DNA of 35,247 nt, taken from Flavobacterium cyanobacteriorum. GTDB lineage: Bacteria; Bacteroidota; Bacteroidia; Flavobacteriales; Flavobacteriaceae. A program made the position numbers and the translations under genes. The DNA is taken from NCBI RefSeq assembly GCF_002251835.1, contig NZ_NOXV01000302.1, positions 29,735 to 64,981 on the forward strand, read 5' to 3'. The notes under the pieces were generated by a model. It was not told the DNA's origin. It saw nothing but the letters and a program-made list of their open reading frames with translations, and searched no databases. Each line of letters starts with the position of its first letter. Within the stretch, counting starts at the first letter, position 1. Positions 16,790 through 25,107 of this stretch are shown in pieces.

Positions 16790-17514
16790 GAACCCTTTAC
16801 CATAAATTAAAATTTTACCGTAAAGTAAACTGGCTGAAAACTTTATATTTCAATTTTAAAAAATTTAATTTTTTAACAGCTTTGAAATTACCGGTTTTTT
16901 TTTACGGGCCTGTTAAGTTTCAAAACATAAACGGCAGGATTATAATCAATGCTCCATTAAAAAGAGGGATGATAGGCTTTGGCCAGCCGTACGAAAAAAC
17001 TACTGTACATAAAGGTTATGCAGAATTAGCAATCGAGGGAACAATAATATTTAATGGGCATGTACAATTCGGGAAAGATTACTTTGTGTATGTGGCACCT
17101 GATGCTGTTGCTGAATTTGGGCATATGTCATCTATGGCATCATCGGGTAAGATAATATGTACCTATAAAGTTATTTTAGGAGATTATGCCCGTATTGGTT
17201 CTGAATCGCAAATATTGGATACGAACTTTCACACCATGATAAATACGCTGACTGGTGAGAAATATTCAATCAAAGGCCCTGTACATATAGGTAGCTTTAA
17301 TTATATTGGAAACAGGGTTTCAATCATGAAAGATACTGTAACGCCTGATTATTGTTCTGTTGCATCAAATAGTGTATGTAATAAAAATTATGTTTCATTA
17401 GGACAAAACATTTTAATCGGTGGTGTACCCGCCGCTCTTCTTAAAAATAATATTTCACGTGATTGGGAAAGAGAGAAAGAGTTACTTCTTAAATGGCTGA
17501 TAATTAAATTATGA
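16786..17514 (+). CDS. hexapeptide-repeat (left-handed beta-helix) acyltransferase
   Basis: This 242-residue protein has imperfect hexapeptide repeats through about residues 80-220, for example IVILGDYARIG-type turns, GPVHIGSFNYIGNRVSIM and then VSLGQNILIGGVPA. The C-terminus ends in a helix after the GGVPA signature common to sugar O- or N-acetyltransferases. It probably acetylates a sugar of the glycan handled by the upstream flippase. The N-terminal 70 residues are basic and less typical. Donor and acceptor cannot be named. It overlaps the flippase gene by four bases and is the last gene of the run. Confidence 0.82.
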   Translation: MRTLYHKLKFYRKVNWLKTLYFNFKKFNFLTALKLPVFFYGPVKFQNINGRIIINAPLKRGMIGFGQPYEKTTVHKGYAELAIEGTIIFNGHVQFGKDYFVYVAPDAVAEFGHMSSMASSGKIICTYKVILGDYARIGSESQILDTNFHTMINTLTGEKYSIKGPVHIGSFNYIGNRVSIMKDTVTPDYCSVASNSVCNKNYVSLGQNILIGGVPAALLKNNISRDWEREKELLLKWLIIKL

Positions 17515-17594
17515 GTTTTAAGTTATTTCATAGATATTTTGTTAATTTTTTCATAAAATATTACAAAAATAAGTTTAATATATTTCATTTTCAA

Positions 17595-17602
17595 TAGTTT
17601 TG
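17595..17602 (+). promoter_or_regulatory. candidate -7 box for the tail-fibre-like/subtilisin pair
   Basis: TAGTTTTG matches TAnnTTTG fully and lies 28 bases before the ATG at 17630. A TTTA at 17574-17577, 17 bases upstream, is a weak -33 candidate. The 115-base gap after the acyltransferase stop is very AT-rich and supports an independent promoter for this gene pair. Confidence 0.5.
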
Positions 17603-17629
17603 TGATATAAACCAATTAATCATTTTACT

Positions 17630-18649
17630 ATGAAAAATTTATTTTCAGCAGGATTTTTTTTATTATTTCTGCAATTTTCAAATGCACAAACTACAATTTA
17701 CACAGGTGATGGAACCCTTTCAGCGACAAGGACTGTAACAATGAATGGAAAACATCTGACGTTTAAACCTACAACGGGTTCTGTTTTTATTAATGGCTCA
17801 AATGGTAATGTAGGTATAAATACTTCTTCTCCTTCAGAAAAATTAGATGTTAATGGAAGTATAAGGGCGAGTAGCGCTAAATTATCAAATTCATTATCAA
17901 ATGGACAGACCTTTACTTCTTGGGAGGATAGAAACTTGAAATGTCAGGTTTTAACAGGTGGAATGGTTATAGATGTGCCTTCACAAGCTCGATTACTAAA
18001 TTTTTTTGATTTTCCTTCTTCAAACTATAATCCTACCCCAGAAGTTTTTTTTACAATAGCTGATAGAAGTGCAAAAAATAGGTTTGCATTTAATGCAGAG
18101 CAGGGTAGTGGTGGATATTTTAGATTATTTGATAAAAATCAGGAAATAAACTTTAGAGTTACAGATGATGGTAACAGTTCTGTTACTATTGATTTACCAA
18201 AAACAAACTCCAGAATTGTTGTTGGAGGTTGGGCTAATTATTTACCTGAGCATAAATTTGTAGTTAGAGGTAGTTCAATGATTGAAGGAAATGTTCTAAC
18301 AGATTCAAACATCGGTATTGGTACATCATCTTTCACGGATGGTTCTGATAATTATAGATTATCTGTAAATGGAAATATAAGAGCGTATCGGGTAAAAGTT
18401 TATACAACTTGGGCAGATTATGTATTTGAAGATGACTATGAGTTACCCACACTTGAGGAAGTGGAACAACATATAAAAGAAAAAGGGCATTTAAAAGACA
18501 TACCTTCAGCTAAAGAGGTTGAAGCAAAAGGTATTGAATTAGGTGAAATGAATAAGTTGCTGCTACAAAAGATTGAAGAACTAACTTTATATACTATAGA
18601 GCTTAATAAAGAGCTAAAAATATTAAAAGAGCAACTTAATAAAAAATAA
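17630..18649 (+). CDS. secreted tail-fibre-like protein with C-terminal coiled coil
   Basis: This 339-residue protein has a signal peptide ending near SNAQ (residues 17-20). It has two copies of a tail-fibre-type motif: NVGINTSSPSEKLDVNGSIR at about 60-79 and NIGIGTSSFTDGSDNYRLSV from 227. Between them is a beta-rich segment of about 140 residues with no recognised motif. The C-terminus has the block common to Bacteroidetes tail-fibre-domain proteins (YELPTLEEVEQHIKEKGHLK, then DIPSAKEVEAKGIELGEMN) and ends in a Leu-rich coiled coil (about 306-339) likely to trimerise. Unlike many relatives it ends at the coiled coil, without a recognisable chaperone or sorting domain. Its stop is one base before the subtilisin start, suggesting joint expression and perhaps a structural or substrate relation. 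Confidence 0.82.
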   Translation: MKNLFSAGFFLLFLQFSNAQTTIYTGDGTLSATRTVTMNGKHLTFKPTTGSVFINGSNGNVGINTSSPSEKLDVNGSIRASSAKLSNSLSNGQTFTSWEDRNLKCQVLTGGMVIDVPSQARLLNFFDFPSSNYNPTPEVFFTIADRSAKNRFAFNAEQGSGGYFRLFDKNQEINFRVTDDGNSSVTIDLPKTNSRIVVGGWANYLPEHKFVVRGSSMIEGNVLTDSNIGIGTSSFTDGSDNYRLSVNGNIRAYRVKVYTTWADYVFEDDYELPTLEEVEQHIKEKGHLKDIPSAKEVEAKGIELGEMNKLLLQKIEELTLYTIELNKELKILKEQLNKK

Positions 18650-18650
18650 A

Positions 18651-20690
18651 ATGAAAAAGAGCTTATTAATTTTCTACAGCTTATTTTTCTTATCGGCATA
18701 TAGTCAGAAACAGGAAAGGCCAATTTATTCGTTCTATGTCCACATAAATAGCTATTCTAATGCACCGAAATTTGAACAAGTAGGTAATAAGTTAATTTAT
18801 AGTGGTACTAATTTAGAAGAAAAAGATTTTTTTTCTAAATATGAAATCCTGCAATTTGAGCAATCATTTCCAGCATCAAAACGTATAAATACCCTCAACG
18901 TATTTAGTGTCGTAAGCTATAATAGTAGTCTTCTTCAAGACATGAAAAAAAAGTTTGACAAATATTTAATATTTGAGGAAACTACGGGAAATAAAATCGA
19001 GTTATTAAATTCTTATCCAAACGATTATGGTTCCACAAGTCCTGTCATAAATTTAGGAGCAAACGCCAGTAGAAAAGATTTAGATTATATTAACGCGCCT
19101 AAAGCATGGGATATAACTACAGGGTCAAATCAAATAAAGATTGGGATTTCTGACAGTAATATTGACACTACAGACGTTGATTTGCAATTGAAAACACAAA
19201 GGTTATTTCCTTTAAGAAATATTTATACTAATCCTGCTTATTTTGATGTGAATAATACAGGTAGTTGGCATGGTACTTCTACAGCAAGTTTAGCTGCTGC
19301 CCAAGGAAATAATGGTGCAGGTACTGTAGGAGTTTGTTATGATTGTAGTATTGTTGCAAATTCTTATACATACTTTTATAATCATCAGGGCCAATCTTAC
19401 AACATGCTTTTACAATTAGCACAATCAGGTGTTAAGGTTATTAATATGAGTTGGGCTATAATGTTGGTATCCGAGGGATATACAGCGGAACAATGGATTA
19501 TTGATGAAATAACCGAAGATTATAATGTTGTAATGGTTGCTGGTGCTGGTAACAGAACTTCTTTTGCAACAACAAATTCTAATCATTCTGGGGCAGGAGG
19601 TGGGTATTATACAGGTATACAATATGGTTATCCGGCTAGTTATGATAAGGTAATTTCTGTATCTGGAATCAATCATACATATTCTCAAATGACGGATACA
19701 GGTGCTTATTGTTGTACATCTGATTGGTTTCCAAACTATGTCAATATTGAAGATTCAGTATCACCTGTGGTAGATGGTACAGATATCCAAAATCCTATAG
19801 GAGTCACACATAATGGCTATTACCAATCACCTACAAACACAAATGGTTTAGTGTGGATGCATACTCTTAATAAGCATGTTGATATTTTAGCTCCTAGTTA
19901 CAAAATTTTTCAGGCGCCTTGGTATAGTCATAATCTTACAGAAGTTTATGGATCTGGAACCTCCTCTGCGGCTCCTCTTGTAACAGGTACAGTGGGCTTG
20001 ATGGTTTCAGTTGATCAGTGTCTGAATTATAAAGAAGTTGAAGATATTTTACAGCTAACTACAAAAGATGTAGAACACATGCCTATAAATCAAAATTTTT
20101 ACGGTATAGTTGGTGCGGGTAAACTTGAAACAGGTGATGCTGTTGAATTTGTCGCTGAAATGATAAGCCCTACAGGTAGTGCAGTAATAGATAATCATAT
20201 TTTTTATAGGTTCAACTTCGAATTAAATAGGATTAATAATAGGCTGTCAATTCAAAATGTGGTATTTAAAGATAAATGCACTGCAGATTTCACCGCTCGG
20301 AATATTGTTGATGTTTTGCCAGGAAGTGATTTGGCACCAAATGCTGAGGGTTTTATTGATTTAAAAATTGATGCGAATCTTGATATTGGATGCAGCAATA
20401 CCAGCAGAATTGCTGCCAGGGAAAAGGAGAAAGTAAGTAAGAATGTAAATGCAATAGCTGAAACAAAGCTTTTTCCGAATCCTAACAATGGAATATTCAA
20501 TATAACTTTGGCTAATAAACATAATAGCGTAAATATCCAAGTTTTTGATATATCAGGGAAGCTAATTTATGAAAATAAAGCAACTGGCGCTTCATTTAGT
20601 ATAAGCCTTCCGGGTATTGCACCAGGTATTTATCTGGTAAAATTGTCGTCAGATACTTATTCTGAGACAATAAAGTTTGTTAAAAAATAA
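18651..20690 (+). CDS. T9SS-exported S8 subtilisin-like serine protease
   Basis: This 679-residue secreted protease has a signal peptide (about 1-18, cut near AYSQ), a propeptide-like region to about residue 140, and an S8 catalytic domain. The likely triad is Asp168 (in IGISDSNID), His207 (in SWHGTS) and Ser438 (in GSGTSSAAP), with the oxyanion Asn301 in AGAGNR. The aspartate is followed by Ser-Asn rather than the usual Thr/Ser-Gly. A linker follows, then a type A T9SS sorting domain from about 606 (LFPNPNNGIFNITL, later ISGKLIYE and ends IKFVKK). It should be exported across the outer membrane and released or anchored. CYDC (229-232) and GAYCCTSDW (351-359) could form disulfides. Substrates are unknown; the adjacent tail-fibre-like protein is one candidate partner. 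Confidence 0.93.
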   Translation: MKKSLLIFYSLFFLSAYSQKQERPIYSFYVHINSYSNAPKFEQVGNKLIYSGTNLEEKDFFSKYEILQFEQSFPASKRINTLNVFSVVSYNSSLLQDMKKKFDKYLIFEETTGNKIELLNSYPNDYGSTSPVINLGANASRKDLDYINAPKAWDITTGSNQIKIGISDSNIDTTDVDLQLKTQRLFPLRNIYTNPAYFDVNNTGSWHGTSTASLAAAQGNNGAGTVGVCYDCSIVANSYTYFYNHQGQSYNMLLQLAQSGVKVINMSWAIMLVSEGYTAEQWIIDEITEDYNVVMVAGAGNRTSFATTNSNHSGAGGGYYTGIQYGYPASYDKVISVSGINHTYSQMTDTGAYCCTSDWFPNYVNIEDSVSPVVDGTDIQNPIGVTHNGYYQSPTNTNGLVWMHTLNKHVDILAPSYKIFQAPWYSHNLTEVYGSGTSSAAPLVTGTVGLMVSVDQCLNYKEVEDILQLTTKDVEHMPINQNFYGIVGAGKLETGDAVEFVAEMISPTGSAVIDNHIFYRFNFELNRINNRLSIQNVVFKDKCTADFTARNIVDVLPGSDLAPNAEGFIDLKIDANLDIGCSNTSRIAAREKEKVSKNVNAIAETKLFPNPNNGIFNITLANKHNSVNIQVFDISGKLIYENKATGASFSISLPGIAPGIYLVKLSSDTYSETIKFVKK

Positions 20691-20693
20691 TTT

Positions 20694-20718
20694 AAAGCCG
20701 GTTTAAAACCGGCTTTTT
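20694..20718. terminator. bidirectional rho-independent terminator
   Basis: AAAGCCGG at 20694-20701 pairs with CCGGCTTT at 20709-20716; the stem can extend into the AT-rich centre. It is followed by T on the plus strand, and the flanking sequence is A-rich on the other side, so it can serve both directions. It lies immediately after the subtilisin stop and beside the convergent glycosyltransferase stop. Confidence 0.85.
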
Positions 20719-21856
20719 ATATTTGCCACGCCTCAAGATACTGCTGAGCTATAGCGATATAGTGATGTTCTTTTTCAATAAAAGCTCTTGCCCTTTGGCT
20801 TATGGCCACAATCTCCTCAGGATTATCAATAAGAGCGCCCAGATCATTGGCTATAGCCTGAGCATCAGGCACGGCATGTATGGCCACACGGTCATTTAAG
20901 CCATAATACGCCATAAATTCAGCGCCCGCACCGGTAAAAACCACTTTACCTGCCGCCATGGCCTCCAGTGCGTTATATCCCTGGTCCAATCCATAAGTAT
21001 AATCCAGCAGTATATGCGCTTCTTCATAAAGTTTTTTATACCGGGCGTAGGGCGTATTTTCAGCAATAATGACCTTTACCTTATCAGGGTACTTTTCCTT
21101 TACAATTTCCAGCGCTTCTTCAAAATAAGGAATGCCTTTTTTGATATAGCTCAGCCTGTTAATGCCAAGGAATATTACTATTTTGCCCCGTTGTGAAACC
21201 GCAGTGGCACGTATCTTTTCTGTATTTATGGGGTTAGGGATGTGTGTTACCTCGTACCCCATGCGTTCCATAGGGATTTTATAGTCAAGGTCAGAGGTAA
21301 CCAATACTGAAGCGTTTGCCTTGACATAATCAAACAGCCTCCTGTAATTCCTTTTGGTGTACTTGAGCGGGTACTTGTAGGTGTTTTTTAATGTAGGATT
21401 TTCAAAAAAGGGGGTAAGAATATTGGGCTGCAGCTCATTTTTAAGCAGGTAATCAATAACAGGGGTTTCATCACCGCATACCAGCAGGCTCATTTTTTTA
21501 TTTTGCCGCAGCAGTTTTTGGTACAGCCATTTTTCAAAGCGGGGATGGGTTTCCAGCGCATCAGAATTGATTAACTGTACATGGTCAAATCCTTTTAACT
21601 TTGGCAGCAGAAAGTAAAACCGCAATCCTTTTTCTGTTTTTTCAAGGTCAATGCCTGTAAGCAGGTAAAAAGCGTTTTTACACTTGCGGGGCAGGAGGTA
21701 TTTGGTAAAAAACAGCGGAGCTATGGAATAATCCACATCATAGTTCTTGAAGTTGTCGCCGGTAGCTACTATGACGGCCTCATGACCCAGGGCCTGCAGC
21801 CCTTCCTTCAGTGAATTGTGCAGCCTGCTGTATTCGCCCACTAAAAGTATTTTCAT
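20717..21856 (-). CDS. GT4-like glycosyltransferase
   Basis: The protein of 379 residues starts at the ATG at 21854-21856 (MKILLVGEYSRLHNSL), the standard N-terminus of a GT-B-fold glycosyltransferase. The longer open frame to 22231 overlaps the divergent GT2 gene and adds a low-quality leader, so it is rejected. The C-terminal nucleotide-sugar-binding half has DYTYGLDQGYNALEAMAAGK, matching the family's E-x7-E type signature, and then VFTGAGAEF. It would transfer a sugar from an activated donor to a glycan or lipid-linked acceptor. It is alone on the minus strand between the subtilisin and the next glycosyltransferase. The specific sugar is unknown. Confidence 0.85.
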   Translation of the reverse strand: MKILLVGEYSRLHNSLKEGLQALGHEAVIVATGDNFKNYDVDYSIAPLFFTKYLLPRKCKNAFYLLTGIDLEKTEKGLRFYFLLPKLKGFDHVQLINSDALETHPRFEKWLYQKLLRQNKKMSLLVCGDETPVIDYLLKNELQPNILTPFFENPTLKNTYKYPLKYTKRNYRRLFDYVKANASVLVTSDLDYKIPMERMGYEVTHIPNPINTEKIRATAVSQRGKIVIFLGINRLSYIKKGIPYFEEALEIVKEKYPDKVKVIIAENTPYARYKKLYEEAHILLDYTYGLDQGYNALEAMAAGKVVFTGAGAEFMAYYGLNDRVAIHAVPDAQAIANDLGALIDNPEEIVAISQRARAFIEKEHHYIAIAQQYLEAWQI

Positions 21857-21872
21857 CCTTTGCCAGAAATAG

Positions 21873-21880
21873 TATATTTG
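21873..21880 (+). promoter_or_regulatory. candidate -7 box for the GT2/ketoisomerase/GT4 run
   Basis: TATATTTG matches TAnnTTTG fully. A start about 7 bases on (near 21887) would leave a leader of only about 10 bases before the TTG start at 21897. No good -33 TTTG is seen: the nearest TTTG is only about 10 bases upstream. Confidence 0.4.
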
Positions 21881-21896
21881 CGTAAATATATGATAA

Positions 21897-22736
21897 TTGG
21901 CCGAAATTTTTAAAAAATCTGATATCGAGGTACTGGTTGCTACCATGCACCGCACTACACTCGATTTTTTAAAGCCGATGTTCCCCTTTGCGGAAGTATA
22001 TGATTTTTCTATACTTATCATAAACCAAACCACGCCCGATAAACTCCTCAAAGCTGATAACCCGCAAATAAGGGTAGTCAACTCTTTTGAAAAAGGCCTC
22101 TCGAGGAGCCGTAACCTTGCCCTGCAACACGCAAAAGGCAAAATTTTGCTCATTGCAGATGATGATATAGTATATTGTGATGACTTCACAGAGACAGTGT
22201 CCGGTGCTTTTTCTGAATATCCTGGCGCCACGCTTATTACTTTCAGGACATTAAACGGGCAGGGGAAGTTGTTTAAAAAATATACAAAGATGGGGTATTC
22301 CGCAATTTCTACTTTTCAAAAACTGGGCATTATGTCTGTAGAAATGGCGCTAAACCATCAAAAGGCTAAAATGGCCGGGCTGCGGTTTGATACCCGGTTT
22401 GGCTTAGGGACTGATTATCCGTTAGGTGAAGAAGCTGTTTTTGTGCATCAGTTGCAGCAAAAAAAACACCAACTAGTGATGTTCCCGGGTGTCATAAATA
22501 TCCATCCGGATAATGCCGGGTCTGAAACTATGGACGTTATAAAAAAATATTTTACCTTAGGAGCAGTGTATTCTGCTATTTTTGGCAAACGATATTTTTA
22601 TTGGATATTTATAAAGCTTTTTTTTGACTGTAAACAACAAAAAATCACACTCTCTCAAGTTTATAACCTTTGGAAGCATGCTACACGCGGCCACAAAAAC
22701 TTTTCTTCTGTAAATGGAAAACACGACAATACATGA
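21897..22736 (+). CDS. GT2 family glycosyltransferase
   Basis: This 279-residue protein has the GT-A/GT2 pattern: IEVLVATMHRTTLDFL at the N-terminus, SFEKGLSRSRNLALQHAKGK for nucleotide binding, and LLIADDDIVYCDDF with the metal-binding aspartates. The start is TTG at 21897. The codon just upstream (21894-21896) is TAA, and the only ATG in frame (21945) would remove the conserved first beta strand, so TTG is the best choice. An ATG at 21890 is out of frame. It would add a sugar to a surface glycan. Its 3' end overlaps the ketoisomerase gene by 23 bases, placing it in one unit with the following two genes. Confidence 0.85.
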   Translation: MAEIFKKSDIEVLVATMHRTTLDFLKPMFPFAEVYDFSILIINQTTPDKLLKADNPQIRVVNSFEKGLSRSRNLALQHAKGKILLIADDDIVYCDDFTETVSGAFSEYPGATLITFRTLNGQGKLFKKYTKMGYSAISTFQKLGIMSVEMALNHQKAKMAGLRFDTRFGLGTDYPLGEEAVFVHQLQQKKHQLVMFPGVINIHPDNAGSETMDVIKKYFTLGAVYSAIFGKRYFYWIFIKLFFDCKQQKITLSQVYNLWKHATRGHKNFSSVNGKHDNT

Positions 22737-23136
22737 TGTCCGCATTATTGAACTGCCCCGTATTAACGACAGGCGTGGAAATTTATCAGTCATAGAGGGC
22801 AGCACAATCCCTTTTCAAATTAATAGGGTTTATTACCTTTACGATATTCCCAGCAACGCACGGCGCGGGGGTCATGCACACATAGCCCAGCAGGAGCTCC
22901 TGGTGGCATTGAGCGGCAGTTTTGACGTTGTAGTAAATGATGGTTTACAAAAACATACATATACCCTCAACAATCCCGGAAAGGGGCTTTTGATTGTGCA
23001 GGGAATATGGCGCGAACTGAAACATTTTTCTGCCGGTGCAGTATGCCTGGTAGTGTCGTCTGATATTTTTTCGGAAAATGATTATATACGAAATATCAAA
23101 GACTTTAGAGAATATAAAAGAAATTCCGGAGAGTGA
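22714..23136 (+). CDS. FdtA/QdtA-like nucleotide-sugar 3,4-ketoisomerase (WxcM-like cupin)
   Basis: This 140-residue protein is a single small cupin of the WxcM/FdtA type. The signature RRGGHAH (50-56) carries the two histidines that act in FdtA-type enzymes, followed by cupin strands (LLVALSGSFDVVVNDG) and a C-terminal strand (DNDYIR-like ENDYIRNIKDFREY). Relatives convert dTDP-4-keto-6-deoxyglucose to the 3-keto sugar, a step toward 3-amino-3,6-dideoxyhexoses (Fuc3NAc or Qui3NAc type). FdtA and QdtA specificity cannot be told apart here. The expected aminotransferase, acetyltransferase and RmlA/RmlB genes are not visible in this window. Overlaps on both sides (23 bases upstream, 4 downstream) suggest tight coupling with the two glycosyltransferases. 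Confidence 0.88.
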   Translation: MENTTIHDVRIIELPRINDRRGNLSVIEGSTIPFQINRVYYLYDIPSNARRGGHAHIAQQELLVALSGSFDVVVNDGLQKHTYTLNNPGKGLLIVQGIWRELKHFSAGAVCLVVSSDIFSENDYIRNIKDFREYKRNSGE

Positions 23137-24215
23137 AACTTCTGTATATTACGACAACAATAAATGGGGCAGGAGGCTTGCAGCGTGTCCTTGTGGACAA
23201 AGCTAATACATTTGCCTCCATGGGGTATGAGGTTGCTGTCCTGTGTACAAACCCTTCTTCCGAACCTTCCCTTTACCCGCTTTTGCCGCAGGTAGGCCTT
23301 GCCATTATCCGACCCAAAAAAGGATTAAATTATTTTTTTTCATATAAAAAACTACTTTTAAAGCACATAAAAGCTTTCCGGCCCGACATCCTGATTATGT
23401 GCGACAATGGAATCAAAAGTTTCCTGCTGCCTTATTTTACCCCACGCAGGTATAAACTCGTTTACGAAATGCATGGTTCCAAAAATATCTGGCTGGCTTT
23501 CATCAGGCCTTATTTTCTTCGGGCCATGCTCTACAGGTTCATGGATGTCTCTGTGTCCAGGTATGACCGCTTGGTGGTTTTATCGCCATCTGCCCGGAAA
23601 GAATGGAATTGCAGCAATGCGGACATTATTCCTAATTATCTGTGGTTTAATGAGACAGGCAAAAGTTCACTCATGGCAAAAAAAGCCATAGCCGTAGGCA
23701 GGCATGTACCCGAAAAAGGATATGACAGGCTATTACTTGCCTGGAAAAGCGTTACCGAAAAATATCCGGAATGGGTTTTGGAAATTTACGGAGAAGAAAA
23801 TCCCGATTATGACCTGAGGGAAATGGCAAACCGGCTTGGGATCAGCAATCATGTAGTTTTTCATGAGCCGCGGCCTGATATCCATAAGGCATACATTACT
23901 GCTTCGGTGTGCCTTGTAGCTTCTTACTCAGAGGGTTTTGGGATGGTATTGCTCGAAGCAATGGCCTGCGGCGTCCCTTGTGTAGCATTTGACTGCCCTG
24001 TGGGCCCGGCTGATATAATAGTTGACAGGCAAAACGGGTTACTCGTACCTGAGGGCAACCTTGAATTATATATAAAAGCTGTTCTGGAAATAATAGAAAA
24101 TGAAAACCTGCGGCATTACCTTGGCTCTAAAGCGTCGGAAATAAAAGATAGGTATAGCAAAGCCGCTAGCGTGGCACGTTGGAATAAACTTTTTACTTCA
24201 TTGGCTGGCCGGTAA
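23133..24215 (+). CDS. GT4 family glycosyltransferase
   Basis: This 360-residue GT-B-fold protein begins YITTTINGAGGLQRVLVDKA near the N-terminus, where GAGGLQR is the donor loop typical of GT4. The C-terminal half has SEGFGMVLLEAMACGVPCVA, the E-x7-E motif, and then GLLVPEGN. The start is GTG at 23133, which overlaps the ketoisomerase stop by four bases. It would add a hexose or deoxyhexose to the surface glycan. The stop lies inside the end of the convergent GT2 gene, an 18-base overlap with no terminator seen. Confidence 0.9.
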   Translation: MKLLYITTTINGAGGLQRVLVDKANTFASMGYEVAVLCTNPSSEPSLYPLLPQVGLAIIRPKKGLNYFFSYKKLLLKHIKAFRPDILIMCDNGIKSFLLPYFTPRRYKLVYEMHGSKNIWLAFIRPYFLRAMLYRFMDVSVSRYDRLVVLSPSARKEWNCSNADIIPNYLWFNETGKSSLMAKKAIAVGRHVPEKGYDRLLLAWKSVTEKYPEWVLEIYGEENPDYDLREMANRLGISNHVVFHEPRPDIHKAYITASVCLVASYSEGFGMVLLEAMACGVPCVAFDCPVGPADIIVDRQNGLLVPEGNLELYIKAVLEIIENENLRHYLGSKASEIKDRYSKAASVARWNKLFTSLAGR

Positions 24216-25091
24216 ACTGCACATATAGCCTATCCGGTAGAAATCAAACAGTTTCAGCGACGGATGGCTGCCCAGAAGATTTTTTAGCATCGCTTTCCGG
24301 GTTGCAACGAATATAAATGAAACGGTAGCAGCCAGCCCTGCTTTCCTGAGACGGGCATATAACCTCCCCATGCCTACATAATCATCGGGCAATAAACCTT
24401 CCTGTAGTAAAAATTTAAGTCCGGCAATTGCTTCTTCAGATTTTCTAATGAACTGTATGCTGTTATCAAGCCCTAAGTGATATACGTTATTATCAATATG
24501 CTCTACTGGTAAGCCTGCCACCATTAAATCGTAAGAAAATAAAGTGTCCTCATGCCTTACATTGGGTATATTTTCATTGAACCTTACTTTCTCAAAAACA
24601 TCTTTATGTGCAAGAAAATTAAGGGTCAGTAGCCTCAGGTAAGGCCGTTGCTGCCTTTCCTCTGCTTCTAGGGCTTCGCGCCGGTTACCATATACCCACC
24701 TTAGCAGTTGCATGGTTTCGGGTTTGTTTTCTTTATATTTTATGCCTCCGTAAACCACTTTAACATGGTTATCCATGTGCGGCAGGTAATTCTTTATCAG
24801 GTTTTCATCAACAGGCAGCGTATCGGCATCCAGGAAAAGCATCCACGTGTAGTTAGCTTTCGATGCCAGCAAGTTGCGTATGGCGCTCCTGCCAATATTG
24901 GCGCTTAAAGCGCTGAAGCTGCACCTGTGGAGATAATTTATTTTATCATTTTCAGCATTTAAGGCAGATCCGGAGCCATCATCAATGACAATAATTTCAA
25001 ATGCAATATTACTGCCCGCACATTGCTTTTGTATTGCCGCTGCTAAGGGATAAACATTAAAATTATAAGTAGGTATAAGTACGGACAGCAT
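24198..25091 (-). CDS. GT2 family glycosyltransferase
   Basis: This 297-residue protein is a GT-A-fold GT2 enzyme. It begins MLSVLIPTYNF, has EIIVIDDGSGSALN for nucleotide binding, NIGRSAIRN, then MLFLDADTLP with the DxD metal motif. Further on are the acceptor-side NVRHEDTLFSYDL (ED motif) and helical sections. Flavobacterial genomes often have such a GT2 gene next to ftsE, as here (16 bases separate them), so it may share the ftsE promoter. The 3' end overlaps the convergent GT4 by 18 bases. The substrate sugar is unknown. Confidence 0.9.
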   Translation of the reverse strand: MLSVLIPTYNFNVYPLAAAIQKQCAGSNIAFEIIVIDDGSGSALNAENDKINYLHRCSFSALSANIGRSAIRNLLASKANYTWMLFLDADTLPVDENLIKNYLPHMDNHVKVVYGGIKYKENKPETMQLLRWVYGNRREALEAEERQQRPYLRLLTLNFLAHKDVFEKVRFNENIPNVRHEDTLFSYDLMVAGLPVEHIDNNVYHLGLDNSIQFIRKSEEAIAGLKFLLQEGLLPDDYVGMGRLYARLRKAGLAATVSFIFVATRKAMLKNLLGSHPSLKLFDFYRIGYMCSLPASQ

Positions 25092-25107
25092 TTATTCAGG
25101 CTCAGGC

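Noticed and set aside
20717-22231. 504-residue version of the minus-strand glycosyltransferase
   Set aside because: The extra N-terminus overlaps the divergent GT2 gene and its promoter, and is unlike the family. The ATG at 21856 gives the normal GT-B start.
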